From contig NZ_JAGRQH010000002.1 in NCBI RefSeq assembly GCF_018122595.1, positions 434,001 to 498,000 on the forward strand: DNA of 64,000 nt, given 5' to 3'. This DNA comes from Neokomagataea anthophila (GTDB lineage Bacteria > Pseudomonadota > Alphaproteobacteria > Acetobacterales > Acetobacteraceae). A model generated the notes under the pieces. The model was given only the letters and a program-made list of their open reading frames with translations. It was not told the DNA's origin and did no database searches. The translations under genes were made by a program, and so were the position numbers. Shown one piece after another: positions 43,594 to 53,233 of the stretch. The number at the start of each line of letters is the position of its first letter. Within the stretch, counting starts at the first letter, position 1.

Positions 43594-44982
43594 TTATTCT
43601 GCGTAAGGATTTTTCGTTCCGCGTAATTGGAGACGAATAGGCACACCCGGCATATGGAACGTCTCACGCAGACCATTCACGAGATAGCGCTTGTAAGAAT
43701 CAGGCAAAAGCTCCGCACGCGTACCGAACAAAATAAAGGTCGGCGGACGTGACTTTGCCTGTGTCATGTAGCGCAGCTTCAAGCGGCGACCATCCACCAA
43801 AGGTGGCTGATGGCGTTCCAAAGCTTCCTCGAACCAGCGGTTTAACTCACCCGTTGTAATACGTGAGTTCCAAACCTCATGCGTATCACGCACAGCTGGC
43901 AACAAGCGATGCACACCTGCCCCCGTCAATGCCGAGAAAGTCACGACGGAAATACCACGCACCTGAGCCATGGATGTTTCGATACGGTCAGCAATGGCTT
44001 GGCGCGTTGCTGCACGATCTTCAACCGCATCCCATTTATTCAGCGCCAGAACGCATGCACGCCCTTCACGCTCAATCAAACGCGCAAGCTGCAAATCTTG
44101 CTCATGCACGCCCAAAGTCGCATCAATAGTCAAAACGACCACTTCTGCCATCTTCAGTGCTTCGATCGACGCAGAAACAGACATCCGCTCTAAATGCTGT
44201 TCAACACGAGCACGACGACGCATTCCTGCCGTATCCACCAAACGGATCGGGCCATGCTCATCATGAATATCAACGGAAATCGAATCACGGGTTAGCCCCG
44301 CTTCCGGCCCCGTAATCATACGCTCTTCACCAAGCAAACAGTTCAGAAGCGTTGATTTACCCGCATTAGGACGCCCAACAATCGCCAAACGCAGCGGCCC
44401 AGGTGGGCGCTCTTCGGCCTCCCCTTCACCACGGCGCGGGCGTTCCACCACACGTGGAGCCTTCGGCAAGCGGTCAATGATCTCACCCATAAGGTCAGAC
44501 AGGCCGTCCCCATGTTCAGCGGACAACGCCAAAGGTGTCCCCAAACCCAACGAGAACGCTTCCATCGCGCCTTCTGTACCAGCCTTACCTTCAGCTTTAT
44601 TCGCCACGAGCAAAACAGGTACATTCTGGCGGCGGAGCCATTGTGCAAAATGCGCATCTGCTGGCGTAATGCCAGAACGTGCATCAATACAGAACAGCAC
44701 CAACTGCGCTTGCGTCACAGCCATTTCAGAAGATGCACGCATCCGCCCAAACAGCGTATCTGGCGCAGCTTCTTCTAACCCGGCCGTATCAATAATCCGG
44801 ATGCGGCGCCCACGAATATGCGCCTCACCTTCTTTACGGTCACGGGTCACGCCCGGCATATCAGACACAAGTGCCTGACGCCGCCCGACGAGACGATTAA
44901 ACAGTGTTGATTTGCCTACATTAGGCCGCCCCGCAATCGCAACGGTTGGCAGCATATCAGGCGTAGAAATAGTATCAGTCAT
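43594..44982 (-). CDS. der: Ribosome biogenesis GTPase Der
   Basis: A 462-residue protein with two tandem G domains and a C-terminal KH-like domain, required for 50S maturation. The first P-loop is IAGRPNVGKSTLFNRL with DTAGLEE and NKAE; the second is IVGRPNAGKSTLLNCL with VDTAGMRRRARV and NKWD. The KH end shows LKLRYMTQAKSRPPTFILFGTR. It is the third gene of yfgM-bamB-der, the same order as in E. coli. Confidence 0.96.
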   Translation of the reverse strand: MTDTISTPDMLPTVAIAGRPNVGKSTLFNRLVGRRQALVSDMPGVTRDRKEGEAHIRGRRIRIIDTAGLEEAAPDTLFGRMRASSEMAVTQAQLVLFCIDARSGITPADAHFAQWLRRQNVPVLLVANKAEGKAGTEGAMEAFSLGLGTPLALSAEHGDGLSDLMGEIIDRLPKAPRVVERPRRGEGEAEERPPGPLRLAIVGRPNAGKSTLLNCLLGEERMITGPEAGLTRDSISVDIHDEHGPIRLVDTAGMRRRARVEQHLERMSVSASIEALKMAEVVVLTIDATLGVHEQDLQLARLIEREGRACVLALNKWDAVEDRAATRQAIADRIETSMAQVRGISVVTFSALTGAGVHRLLPAVRDTHEVWNSRITTGELNRWFEEALERHQPPLVDGRRLKLRYMTQAKSRPPTFILFGTRAELLPDSYKRYLVNGLRETFHMPGVPIRLQLRGTKNPYAE

Positions 44983-45000
44983 TCGGTCCGGAAAATCCGA

Positions 45001-46395
45001 TCAGCCATAAGCCCGCAGGACAGCGTCCTGCGACAGGGCTAGCACAAGCCCATCACACACAATCGGCTCAACCTCACAGGCCGCCGGTGTTTTTTGGCGG
45101 GAGAGAATCTTGCCGGTCTTCGCATCAGCGATGATCATACCCTCTTCTGGCAGCGTTGAGAAACAAACAAGTTTCCCATCGGCCAAAACTGGGCCAACCC
45201 ACTGAACTGCATCTTTTTGAACTTCCTGACGGCGGAATCGACGAAGCTGCGTAATCCAGCGGACATGACCAGACAGGCGGTCGATACACGCAAGTTGCTG
45301 ATCCGTCGAGACAACAAACAGCCAGTCATCACAAAGACAGAGCGGAGACTGACCACTCACCTCACGTTCCCACAGACGGCGACCGGAGCGCATATCAATC
45401 GCCACCAGCACCCGAGACATGGAAACCGCATAGGCCGTACCGTCCTTGATGACGGGTGCACCACGCACACAAGAGAAGTCGAGCATCGCGCCAAGGCCGT
45501 TTGACCCACCGAGACTATCGCTCCAAACCATCTCACCCGATGTGGCACGCAGAGCAACCAAGTCACCACTGCCAAATCCAGCCAACACAACGCCATCCAC
45601 AATGGCAGGCGATGCTTGACCAAATACAACCGTATCTGCCTGTGTTGCCTGATACGTCCAGATTTGCTGGCCCGTTTTCTCATCCAGCGCAATCAAGCGC
45701 TCATCAATCGTGCCGAAAACGACCAGACCATTCGCAACTGTTGGTGCCGAGCGCCCCGGCGTGCCGAGTTCTGCCGTCCACTTCACTTTGCCAGTTGCTG
45801 CATCAAGCGCCAGAGCAAGAGCAACACCTGTCACAACGTAGAGCGTGTCACCGTCCAGCGCGAGACCACCACCCAGATTGGTCGAGCGGGATTCTGTTCC
45901 TTTTGGCTGACGAGACCATAGCGGCTTCATCGCAGGCCATGTCCCAGCCTTCACTTCACCCTGAGCATCGGCCGTAAAAATACGTCCTTGCCCAATCACT
46001 GGGGGAGACTGAATTGCACCACGCTTATTCGGCATGATGGCCACTGTAGACAGAATGCTCGTCGGATTGACTTCCGCACCAATACTACGGCTCCACGCCA
46101 GCTTCGGCCCACTCCATGCAGCATTCACAGCAATATGGTCTGGCTCACGCCCAACTTGCGCCCATGACGTCACAGGTTGTGCCGCAGGCAAGGCGATTGG
46201 CGTGTGATCATCAGGATCCACCGTCAAGCCTGCACCTGTTGACAGTACATCAATACGATGACCAGCCAACACTGGCTTATCGTCATCATCGAAGATACTA
46301 CACGCACTCAGCGCGGTCACCGCCGCACCGGAACAAGCAAACCGGAGCAAACCACGACGACTAGCCCGGATGGATGTGTGGTTACGACGCATCAA
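45001..46395 (-). CDS. bamB: Outer-membrane assembly factor BamB
   Basis: A 464-residue lipoprotein subunit of the Bam complex. The N-terminus has a twin-Arg-like start then a lipobox LSAC. The body is an eight-bladed propeller of PQQ-like repeats (LALDAATGKVKW, IALDEKTGQQIW, VALRATSGEMVW, VAIDMRSGRRLW, ACIDRLSGHVRW). Its ATG overlaps the yfgM stop by 4 bp and der starts 18 bp downstream. Confidence 0.92.
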   Translation of the reverse strand: MMRRNHTSIRASRRGLLRFACSGAAVTALSACSIFDDDDKPVLAGHRIDVLSTGAGLTVDPDDHTPIALPAAQPVTSWAQVGREPDHIAVNAAWSGPKLAWSRSIGAEVNPTSILSTVAIMPNKRGAIQSPPVIGQGRIFTADAQGEVKAGTWPAMKPLWSRQPKGTESRSTNLGGGLALDGDTLYVVTGVALALALDAATGKVKWTAELGTPGRSAPTVANGLVVFGTIDERLIALDEKTGQQIWTYQATQADTVVFGQASPAIVDGVVLAGFGSGDLVALRATSGEMVWSDSLGGSNGLGAMLDFSCVRGAPVIKDGTAYAVSMSRVLVAIDMRSGRRLWEREVSGQSPLCLCDDWLFVVSTDQQLACIDRLSGHVRWITQLRRFRRQEVQKDAVQWVGPVLADGKLVCFSTLPEEGMIIADAKTGKILSRQKTPAACEVEPIVCDGLVLALSQDAVLRAYG

Positions 46396-47072
46396 CCTGC
46401 ATCTCCCAAAGTCTCAAGCAAAGCTTCTGCACGACTACGCGCACCTTCTGGTGCTGTCGGGCTGCTTACAGTTTGATTTAAAAGACGGCGCGCTTCTTCC
46501 TTTTGCTGTGCTGTCGCACCGGGCGCGAGGTCAAGGCTAACAAGCCCTTCACGCGCCAAAGACGCCCAAGCATCGTTTCCTTGTGCCAAAGCCGTATAGC
46601 CTGTGCGCAGAGATGCCGTATTTTGTGCATTTGGCTGCTGTACATTCAGCCCCAAATAACGCGCGACAGTACGCATAGCAGGCAATGCCGTGTCATCATC
46701 TGCGACATGTGCCCATAAAGCTTGCGCGGCAGGTACATCCTGATGCTGTGCTTTATAGTCCGCCAAGCGCAACGCAGCGTATGTACGCACGCCTTTCGGG
46801 CCATGCGCTGCCAAATCCTGCAGCGTCGCTTGTGCCTGCTGTTCGGCTGCGGCACTGCCATGAGCTTCAAGCGTAGACATTGCAGTAAAATAACGCCCAG
46901 ACGCTGCTTCTTGCGCAGTTTTCAGCGCGTGACGTTGCCAGCCCCACACTCCACCGGCAATTCCGGCAAGCACGAGAACACCCGCAGCAACGGCACCAAA
47001 ACGACGTGCCTGCGCGCGCAAACGCTGCTGGCGCATATCATCATGGATTTGTGCAATAAAATCGTCCGCCAC
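46392..47072 (-). CDS. YfgM-like TPR protein (SecYEG ancillary subunit)
   Basis: A 226-residue protein with one N-terminal TM anchor (about 25-45: FGAVAAGVLVLAGIAGGVWGW) and a periplasmic region of TPR-like helices rich in Ala. It matches the YfgM/UPF0070 layout: a short cytosolic DDMRQQRLRAQARRF head and then the anchor. YfgM passes secreted proteins from SecYEG to periplasmic chaperones. Translation starts at GTG 47072 after AGGGGATCAG. It is first in the yfgM-bamB-der operon. Confidence 0.82.
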   Translation of the reverse strand: MADDFIAQIHDDMRQQRLRAQARRFGAVAAGVLVLAGIAGGVWGWQRHALKTAQEAASGRYFTAMSTLEAHGSAAAEQQAQATLQDLAAHGPKGVRTYAALRLADYKAQHQDVPAAQALWAHVADDDTALPAMRTVARYLGLNVQQPNAQNTASLRTGYTALAQGNDAWASLAREGLVSLDLAPGATAQQKEEARRLLNQTVSSPTAPEGARSRAEALLETLGDAG

Positions 47073-47238
47073 CTGATCCCCTGTCGGCTTCGCTCTACAC
47101 GTTCTTCTGTAGGACCATACAGGTGCGGCCCGCTGGCGGCAAACGCTTCACCTCCACAAACGGTGCTTTATCCGTGAGAAAATGCTGAATCCCACCTTCT
47201 TTACCATCTTTTAAGAGAACAAACGGTACGATGCACAC

Positions 47239-47547
47239 ATGCTGCACCTCCGCCATTTGGCACTCGCCGCCGTCATACCACTCGCCGCACTCAGCAGTTG
47301 CGCACCAGACCGCATCGCCTCCGCACTGACGGGCCAAGACTGCAGTAGCGCTTATCTTTATGATGACGAATCTTTTTGTAAAAAACGCATCAAGCCACCA
47401 CCGCAGCCTTACTGCATCACGGGTTTTGAAGGCACGGATTGCTGGGCACACCCAAACCTCACGCCCAACCTAGCCACCGAAACCTACGAAGGCCCCACAC
47501 ACGGCCAAGCGGCCCCTACACCGCTACTGCAACCTAAAAAACCATAG
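47239..47547 (+). CDS. Small predicted lipoprotein, unknown function
   Basis: A 102-residue protein with a lipoprotein signal ending in lipobox LSSC. The mature part has four further Cys (QDCSS, SFCKKR, PYCITG, TDCWAH) and a Pro-rich tail, so disulfides in the periplasm are likely. No known domain is recognised. The ribosome site is weak. It is divergent from yfgM and convergent with the next exported protein. Confidence 0.6.
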   Translation: MLHLRHLALAAVIPLAALSSCAPDRIASALTGQDCSSAYLYDDESFCKKRIKPPPQPYCITGFEGTDCWAHPNLTPNLATETYEGPTHGQAAPTPLLQPKKP

Positions 47548-47567
47548 AGGCACTACAACTTCACGTC

Positions 47568-47951
47568 TTATTTCGCGGCGAAATGCTTACCCGCATTCGC
47601 TAAGACAGCGGACAGCTTTTGGAAATTTGTAGCAATACGTGACTGCACCGCCGTTGAGCCTCTATGAACTTCCGCGATACGATTCCGTGCATCATCACTA
47701 ATCGCCGTTTCCGCACGGTTCGCAGCAGCTACAACGCACGCATTATACGCCCGTGCCTGCTTTTCATAAGCCGTCACGCGGTCAACACTGTCATTATACT
47801 GTGCCACGTTGGCCACATGCACTGCTGGTGCCACAGGTTCAGCACCACATTTTGCGGCCCCCCACCCAGCCTCTGCCGCTGATACCGGCATCACCGAAAC
47901 ACTAGACACACATAACAACGCAACAAAAATGCCAGACAAGCGGGGAGACAT
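47568..47951 (-). CDS. Small exported protein, unknown function
   Basis: A 127-residue protein with a signal peptide ending near MPVSAAEA. The mature part is helical with two Cys (AAKCGAEP and AYNACVVAAANR), suggesting one disulfide, and resembles short coiled-coil periplasmic proteins. No domain assigned. It follows the dihydroorotase terminator and so has its own promoter. Confidence 0.6.
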   Translation of the reverse strand: MSPRLSGIFVALLCVSSVSVMPVSAAEAGWGAAKCGAEPVAPAVHVANVAQYNDSVDRVTAYEKQARAYNACVVAAANRAETAISDDARNRIAEVHRGSTAVQSRIATNFQKLSAVLANAGKHFAAK

Positions 47952-47983
47952 GCTTCTACTCCGTATAAAAAGCGCGCCTCCCT

Positions 47984-48021
47984 TAAAGAAAAATCAGGGC
48001 ACAATTACGGCATGTGCCCTG
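47984..48021 (-). terminator. Rho-independent terminator of the dihydroorotase operon
   Basis: CAGGGCACA pairs with TGTGCCCTG (9 bp, loop 9). On the minus strand the stem is followed by ATTTTTCTTT. It starts 8 bp past the dihydroorotase stop. Confidence 0.88.
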
Positions 48022-48029
48022 CTCTTTTC

Positions 48030-49349
48030 TTATCCGGCAAAGCGCACAGGGCGGCCGCTCAACGGCGTGACAATCGCATCGTCCTGCATAACAACTTGAC
48101 CACGCACGATCGTCGCTACTGGCCAGCCATGAACCTCAGTACCATCAAACGGCGTCCAACCCGCTGGGGTTGCAATCCAATCATTCGTGATTGTACGGCG
48201 CGCCCCCATATCAACCAGCGTGAAATCCGCATCAAACCCAACAGCCAAACGGCCTTTATTCGGCAAATTATAAATACGCGCAGGCCCGGCAGACATCACA
48301 TCGGCCAAACGTTGCAGTGACAAACGTCCTGCATTCACATGGTCCAACATCAACGGAACAATCGTCTGCACACCCGTCAAACCAGCCGGGCAATTCGGCC
48401 ATGCACGCTTTTTAGCCTCAAGCGGGTGCGGCGCATGGTCTGATGACACAACATCCACACGCCCATCACGTACCGCACGCCACGCCGCGTCATAATGCGA
48501 ACGATCACGCAATGGCGGGTTCATCACAGCAAGACCACCCAGCTTTTCATAACAATCCGGGCCATATTGCGTGAGGTGGTTCACCAGCACTTCCGCGCTC
48601 ACCACATCACGATTTTCCGCCAGATAATCGAGCTCTTCAGCAGTTGAAACATGCAAAATATGCGCCGAGCGACCAGTCTTACGCGCAATGCCAACGATAC
48701 GCCGCGTGCCTAAAAACGCACATTCCACATCACGCCAGACGGCATGCGTTTCATAAGGCTGCCCTTCGTGGAACTGCCCTTTCCGGTCCTGAAGGCGGTA
48801 TTCATCCTCCGAATGGAAGCACACGCGCCGATTGCCCGAACGCATCACTGCTTCAATCCCGGCATCATCCTCAATCATCAGATTACCGGTCGAAGACCCT
48901 GCAAATACCTTAATGGCACACACACCCGGAGCACGTTCCAGCGTTGCCAGTTCCGGCGTGTTCTCACGGGTTGCACCAACGTAAAACCCCACATCAATAT
49001 GTGCAGTCTCACCAATCCGCCCGTATTTCCATTCCAACATTTCAGCCGAAACAATGCTCGGATTCGTGTTCGGCATATCGAACACCGTTGTCACACCGCC
49101 AAGAGCGGCAGCACGCGTTCCAGTTTCGAGCGTTTCAATCTCAGCATTGCCCGGCTCACGCAAATGCACATGGGAATCAATCATTCCCGGCAGAACATGA
49201 AGCCCCTTTGCGTCAATCTCACGCTCAGCCTCATCTTGCGCGGTAGCAGATAACGTAACGATCCGCCCATCACGTACGCCAATCGTCGCCTCTTGCTCAC
49301 CCCATGGGGTCACACAGCGGCCATTGCGAATAATCAGATCATAATGCAT
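48030..49349 (-). CDS. pyrC: Dihydroorotase (class I type)
   Basis: A 439-residue amidohydrolase of pyrimidine synthesis (carbamoyl-aspartate to dihydroorotate). Metal and catalytic motifs are MIDSHVHLREPG, the carbamylated Lys in CAIKVFAGSSTGN, CFHSEDE, HILHVSTAEE and DVVSSDHAPHP with the catalytic Asp. ATG at 49349 has GGGGAGA 7 bp upstream; TTG at 49352 is dismissed. A dedicated dihydroorotase is expected, but its position downstream of a glycosyltransferase and an asparagine synthetase is unusual. Dihydropyrimidinase-like functions are less likely given the HLREPG motif. Confidence 0.92.
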   Translation of the reverse strand: MHYDLIIRNGRCVTPWGEQEATIGVRDGRIVTLSATAQDEAEREIDAKGLHVLPGMIDSHVHLREPGNAEIETLETGTRAAALGGVTTVFDMPNTNPSIVSAEMLEWKYGRIGETAHIDVGFYVGATRENTPELATLERAPGVCAIKVFAGSSTGNLMIEDDAGIEAVMRSGNRRVCFHSEDEYRLQDRKGQFHEGQPYETHAVWRDVECAFLGTRRIVGIARKTGRSAHILHVSTAEELDYLAENRDVVSAEVLVNHLTQYGPDCYEKLGGLAVMNPPLRDRSHYDAAWRAVRDGRVDVVSSDHAPHPLEAKKRAWPNCPAGLTGVQTIVPLMLDHVNAGRLSLQRLADVMSAGPARIYNLPNKGRLAVGFDADFTLVDMGARRTITNDWIATPAGWTPFDGTEVHGWPVATIVRGQVVMQDDAIVTPLSGRPVRFAG

Positions 49350-49367
49350 CAAAAAATCTCCCCAAAC

Positions 49368-51143
49368 TTACGCCAAAACCTCAAACGTATCCGCAGCACA
49401 ACTGCGACCTTCAATATGATGGCGGTGCCATAACGCCAAAAAGAGCAATGTCCACGCCTGCCGTGCATGACCGCGGCGGCTTGCTGTCTCAAAAATGCGC
49501 CGCACTCGGCTTTCATCAAACACCGCAGCGACAGCCGGATTACGCGCCACCAACGGCCACAACCGTGCAGATTCAGCCTCAATCCAAGCACCAACAGGAA
49601 CCGTGAAACCTTGCTTCGGCGCGAAAGGCCGCGCCTGTGGCAGCGCATCTTGTAACCACTGCCGCAACAGCCACTTCCCTTGACCATCTCTAATCTTGAA
49701 ATGATCCGACAACGGCCAAATCGCACGTGCAACAACCGGGTCCAGTAACGGAGTACGCCCCTCCACCGAATGTGCCATCAAACATCTATCCAGCTTTAAG
49801 AGCAGATCATTCGGCAACCACTCCGCCACATCAATCGCTTGCACAGCAGACAAACCCGCCCGGCGCTGGGACAATTCCAAAGCCGCCAAACCTGTCCGCC
49901 ATGGACGCGCCCGCGCAATACCCGGCCCACCCAGACTCCGCCCGAATGTACCCGAACGCCAACTACCACGGCCACCGCGCCACCAAGGACGCATCGCCCG
50001 GCGATACCGCCCATACCCCGCGAAAAGCTCATCACCGCCCTCTCCACTGAGCAAAACCGTCACAGCTTTACGGGCTTCTTGGGCCAAGAACCATGTCGGA
50101 ATAATCGCGTAATCTGCCGTGGGGTCATCCATAGCCGCCACAATTTTGGGCAAATCACGCCAGACCATCTCCGGTGTGATGCTCAAAATATGATGCTCAG
50201 CCCCCACATGCCCAGCCAATGCCGCCGCGTGAGCCGTTTCATCCGCTACAGTCACCGTACTGCCGGTCTCGAACCGAGCCGTCCATGCCTGCAAGCGCGG
50301 CAAACCCAAACGATGCGATGCCGCCAATAACGCGGAACTATCAATCCCACCGGATAAAAACAGCCCTAACGGCACATCGGCCCGCATATGCGCCAAAACA
50401 CTATCCGTCAGCGCTTTATCTAACCGCTCCAAAGCCTGCGCATCGGTCAAACTCTCAACAGAGAGCCGCTCCGCTTCCACCAACGGGTCACGCTTGCGCG
50501 ATTCAACGATCCGCCCATCAACGATCCGCAACGTTTCACCCGGCAAGACACGCCTAATACCGGGAAAAATAGTTTTCGGACCCGTGGTAAATTGCAACTG
50601 CAACAGCTCATCACGTGCAGCATCTCTTAACCGGCGCTCACCAAAACCGCCCGCTAATAGCGCCTGTGCTTCAGAGGCAAACGCAACGCCGCCTTCAAAC
50701 TCCGCAATATACAGCGGTTTAATCCCAAACGGATCACGAGAGAGCAGCATCTCATGCGCGCCATGCTGATTCTCAACGGCGGCAATCGCGTACATCCCCC
50801 GTAATTCAGCTGTATAGCCTGCACCATCGCGCAACCACATGTGCAAAGGGGGCTCACAATCGCTTTGCGTCCGGAAAAAATCTGATGCGAAACCTGCCCG
50901 TAAGGCGGGATCATTATAAATCTCACCATTCGCCATCAGCGCGGCTTGGCCATACTGGAAAGGCTGCTGCCCCCCCGCAATATCCACAATCGCCAAGCGC
51001 CGATGCCGCAAGGCCGCGCCCGCAAGATCTAACCGCCCTTCACCATCCGGACCACGATGCAATAACGCCGCAGACATCCGGTCAAGCACCTCTTGGTCCG
51101 GCTTAAAGCCCGGGCGGCAAGAAATACCGGTAATGCCGCACAT
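49368..51143 (-). CDS. asnB: Asparagine synthetase (glutamine-hydrolysing)
   Basis: A 591-residue two-domain amidotransferase. The N-terminal glutaminase domain begins MCGITGI with the nucleophile Cys2, then LLHRGPDGEG and ANGEIYN. The synthetase domain has the PP-loop LFLSGGIDSSALLA and LLSGEGGDELFAGYGRYRR, then EGRTPLLDP. The protein fits AsnB, but AsnB paralogues next to glycosyltransferases often amidate sugars or lipids in glycan pathways. Its ATG overlaps the stop of the upstream glycosyltransferase (TAATG), so the pair is coupled. Confidence 0.88.
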   Translation of the reverse strand: MCGITGISCRPGFKPDQEVLDRMSAALLHRGPDGEGRLDLAGAALRHRRLAIVDIAGGQQPFQYGQAALMANGEIYNDPALRAGFASDFFRTQSDCEPPLHMWLRDGAGYTAELRGMYAIAAVENQHGAHEMLLSRDPFGIKPLYIAEFEGGVAFASEAQALLAGGFGERRLRDAARDELLQLQFTTGPKTIFPGIRRVLPGETLRIVDGRIVESRKRDPLVEAERLSVESLTDAQALERLDKALTDSVLAHMRADVPLGLFLSGGIDSSALLAASHRLGLPRLQAWTARFETGSTVTVADETAHAAALAGHVGAEHHILSITPEMVWRDLPKIVAAMDDPTADYAIIPTWFLAQEARKAVTVLLSGEGGDELFAGYGRYRRAMRPWWRGGRGSWRSGTFGRSLGGPGIARARPWRTGLAALELSQRRAGLSAVQAIDVAEWLPNDLLLKLDRCLMAHSVEGRTPLLDPVVARAIWPLSDHFKIRDGQGKWLLRQWLQDALPQARPFAPKQGFTVPVGAWIEAESARLWPLVARNPAVAAVFDESRVRRIFETASRRGHARQAWTLLFLALWHRHHIEGRSCAADTFEVLA

Positions 51144-52288
51144 TAGCGAGCACCCTTCGGTGAACCCAATGGCCCCCTAAGCGTATAAGCATGTTGCGGA
51201 CGCCTAATATACGCCTCCCCACACCCCAAGAAGTCAGACCACTGCTCCATCACAACATCTTCTGCGAATTCACGCTCAAAGCGCGTGCGCCCATTGCCCG
51301 CCAACCGTTCAGCCAACGCCGCATTCTCGAAGACTTCCCCCATCTGCGCTGCTAAAGCACGGTCATCTTCCACAGGGGCGAGCAAGCCATCTTCCGTGCC
51401 AGCCAAAATTTCTTCCGGCCCTTGAATCGCACTCGCCACCACCGGTACGCGCGCCGACAGCGCTTCGATCACCACATTCCCCAAAGGCTCAATGCGTGAC
51501 GGACAGACAAGCAGCGTGCAGGCCCGCAACCATGGCCCCGTTTGCGTCACCCACCCCGGCATATGCACCCGATCAGCCACACCTTCACTGCGCGCCAAAG
51601 CCTCCAACGCTCCCCGCTCGGGCCCTTCTCCAGCAATCACCACATGCTGACCCGGCAGATGGCGCATCGCACGGATCAATACGTCAAATGCTTTATTCTT
51701 ATGCAGACGCCCAAGCGCCAAAGCGAACGGAGTATTGGGAGCTAAAAACGAAGGCCGCTCCGGCATTACACCGGAAAAATCAGTCGCAAAATTGGGCAGA
51801 TAATGAACTTGGCTTTCATCCCAACCTTGCTCAACCATCCAACGGGCCAAACCGCGTGTATTACCGATTAAATCCGTACAGCGCCGATAATTGGATAAAT
51901 CATAATATCCTCCCAGACGCCCAGCCAAACGCCCCCTCACATCCGGCAATTTTTGAGCCGCGCGGCTCATCCATGCCACAACAACATCAGGCTGGATTTC
52001 ATCCAAGGCACGCTTAAGCTGCTTTCGTGTCCAAAAATCAATTGGCCCACCAAAACGGAAACACTGCGTCGGCACACCCGCTGCACGCAAGCGAGCCTCA
52101 CGCCCCGGTTCCGTACGGATCAACGCATGGGTCGTACGCCCCGCTTGATGCTGCGCTATCGCTAGGCGTTCAAAGAACAGCTCCGCCCCACCACGCGCTG
52201 AACCTGCCATAACATGCGCCACAGAAGCACGCATATCGATCTCAAAGCGATCACTCTCGGACGAAGCCGAAGATACGGAAAATACCAT
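51143..52288 (-). CDS. Glycosyltransferase family 4
   Basis: A 381-residue GT-B enzyme. The acceptor domain opens VAHVMAGSARGGAELFFERL, then RLGGYYDLSNYRRCTDLIG. The donor domain has FALALGRLHKNKAFDVLIRA, VVIAGEGPERGAL and the EX7E motif EPLGNVVIEALSARVPVVAS. It likely adds a sugar in LPS core or exopolysaccharide. ATG at 52288 is used; TTG at 52303 and ATG at 52234 (MRASVAHVMAG) are also possible. The 177-bp spacer upstream separates it from gno and holds no clear terminator. Confidence 0.87.
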   Translation of the reverse strand: MVFSVSSASSESDRFEIDMRASVAHVMAGSARGGAELFFERLAIAQHQAGRTTHALIRTEPGREARLRAAGVPTQCFRFGGPIDFWTRKQLKRALDEIQPDVVVAWMSRAAQKLPDVRGRLAGRLGGYYDLSNYRRCTDLIGNTRGLARWMVEQGWDESQVHYLPNFATDFSGVMPERPSFLAPNTPFALALGRLHKNKAFDVLIRAMRHLPGQHVVIAGEGPERGALEALARSEGVADRVHMPGWVTQTGPWLRACTLLVCPSRIEPLGNVVIEALSARVPVVASAIQGPEEILAGTEDGLLAPVEDDRALAAQMGEVFENAALAERLAGNGRTRFEREFAEDVVMEQWSDFLGCGEAYIRRPQHAYTLRGPLGSPKGAR

Positions 52289-52465
52289 GGCTCTATTTAT
52301 CAACTATGCCGCGCAACGCATCAAGGGCAGACCTCTAAAAACCAGACCATCACCCACCAGCCAGATTGCTTACCCCTAAAAGGTTGTGACTTCATCGGAA
52401 AGCCAATAACTCTTATATTGAAACAGAAGATCTCAACAGTTCACAGAACAAGACGACTTCAAATC

Positions 52466-53233
52466 CTAGACTGAAACCGTAATACCACCATCCACCATCA
52501 AGACATGACCATTCACAAAGCTTGAAGCATCAGACGCCAAAAACACCGCAGCCCCGATTAACTCTTCCACCCGCCCCCAACGGCCGGCAGGCGTACGCTT
52601 ACACAGCCAATCCGTGAATTCTTCATTCTTCACCAAGGCTGCATTCATTTCCGTTGCAAAATATCCCGGTGCAATGCCGTTGATCTGCAAGCCGTGCCGA
52701 GCCCAATCCGTCGCCATACCGCGCGTCAAATTCTTCACCGCACCTTTTGTTGCCGTGTAAGGAGCAATACCCGGCCGAGCGAGTTCGCTTTGCACGGAGC
52801 AGATATTGATAATCTTCCCGTGACCGCGCGGAATCATATGCTGCGCCACAGCCTGCCCCACGAAGAAAACTGCATTCAGATTGGTCGTAATCAACGCATC
52901 CCAATCCGCCCGCTCGAAACTTTCCAAAGGGCCACGCCGCTGAATCCCAGCATTGTTAATCACAATATCCAATGGGCCAAGCGTACTCTCCACTTGCGTA
53001 ATCCCGGCCTGAACTTCCGCCTGATCTGTCACATCAAAAACGGCTGTCTTCACCTGTAATCCGTCTTTTTCCAATTCAGCTTGTGCAACGTCCAGCGCGG
53101 CGGCATTGCGCCCATTCAGCACGACCTCAGCCCCGGCCTCCGCCAAACCCCGGGCCAGAGTCAGGCCAATGCCCCGAGATGCCCCAGTAATCAAAGCACG
53201 CTTACCAGAGAGCGAAAACAAATCACGCGCCAT
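52466..53233 (-). CDS. gno: Gluconate 5-dehydrogenase (SDR family)
   Basis: A 255-residue short-chain dehydrogenase that interconverts D-gluconate and 5-keto-D-gluconate with NADP(H) in the cytosol. It has the TGASRGIG cofactor loop, NNAGIQRR, catalytic Ser in CSVQSELARPG and YTATKGAVKN (Tyr, Lys), and ends MVDGGITVSV. The whole sequence closely resembles the Gluconobacter enzyme as I remember it. ATG at 53233 is chosen because GGAG lies 6 bp before it. Its 5' end and upstream sequence are duplicated at 54225-54345. Confidence 0.92.
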   Translation of the reverse strand: MARDLFSLSGKRALITGASRGIGLTLARGLAEAGAEVVLNGRNAAALDVAQAELEKDGLQVKTAVFDVTDQAEVQAGITQVESTLGPLDIVINNAGIQRRGPLESFERADWDALITTNLNAVFFVGQAVAQHMIPRGHGKIINICSVQSELARPGIAPYTATKGAVKNLTRGMATDWARHGLQINGIAPGYFATEMNAALVKNEEFTDWLCKRTPAGRWGRVEELIGAAVFLASDASSFVNGHVLMVDGGITVSV

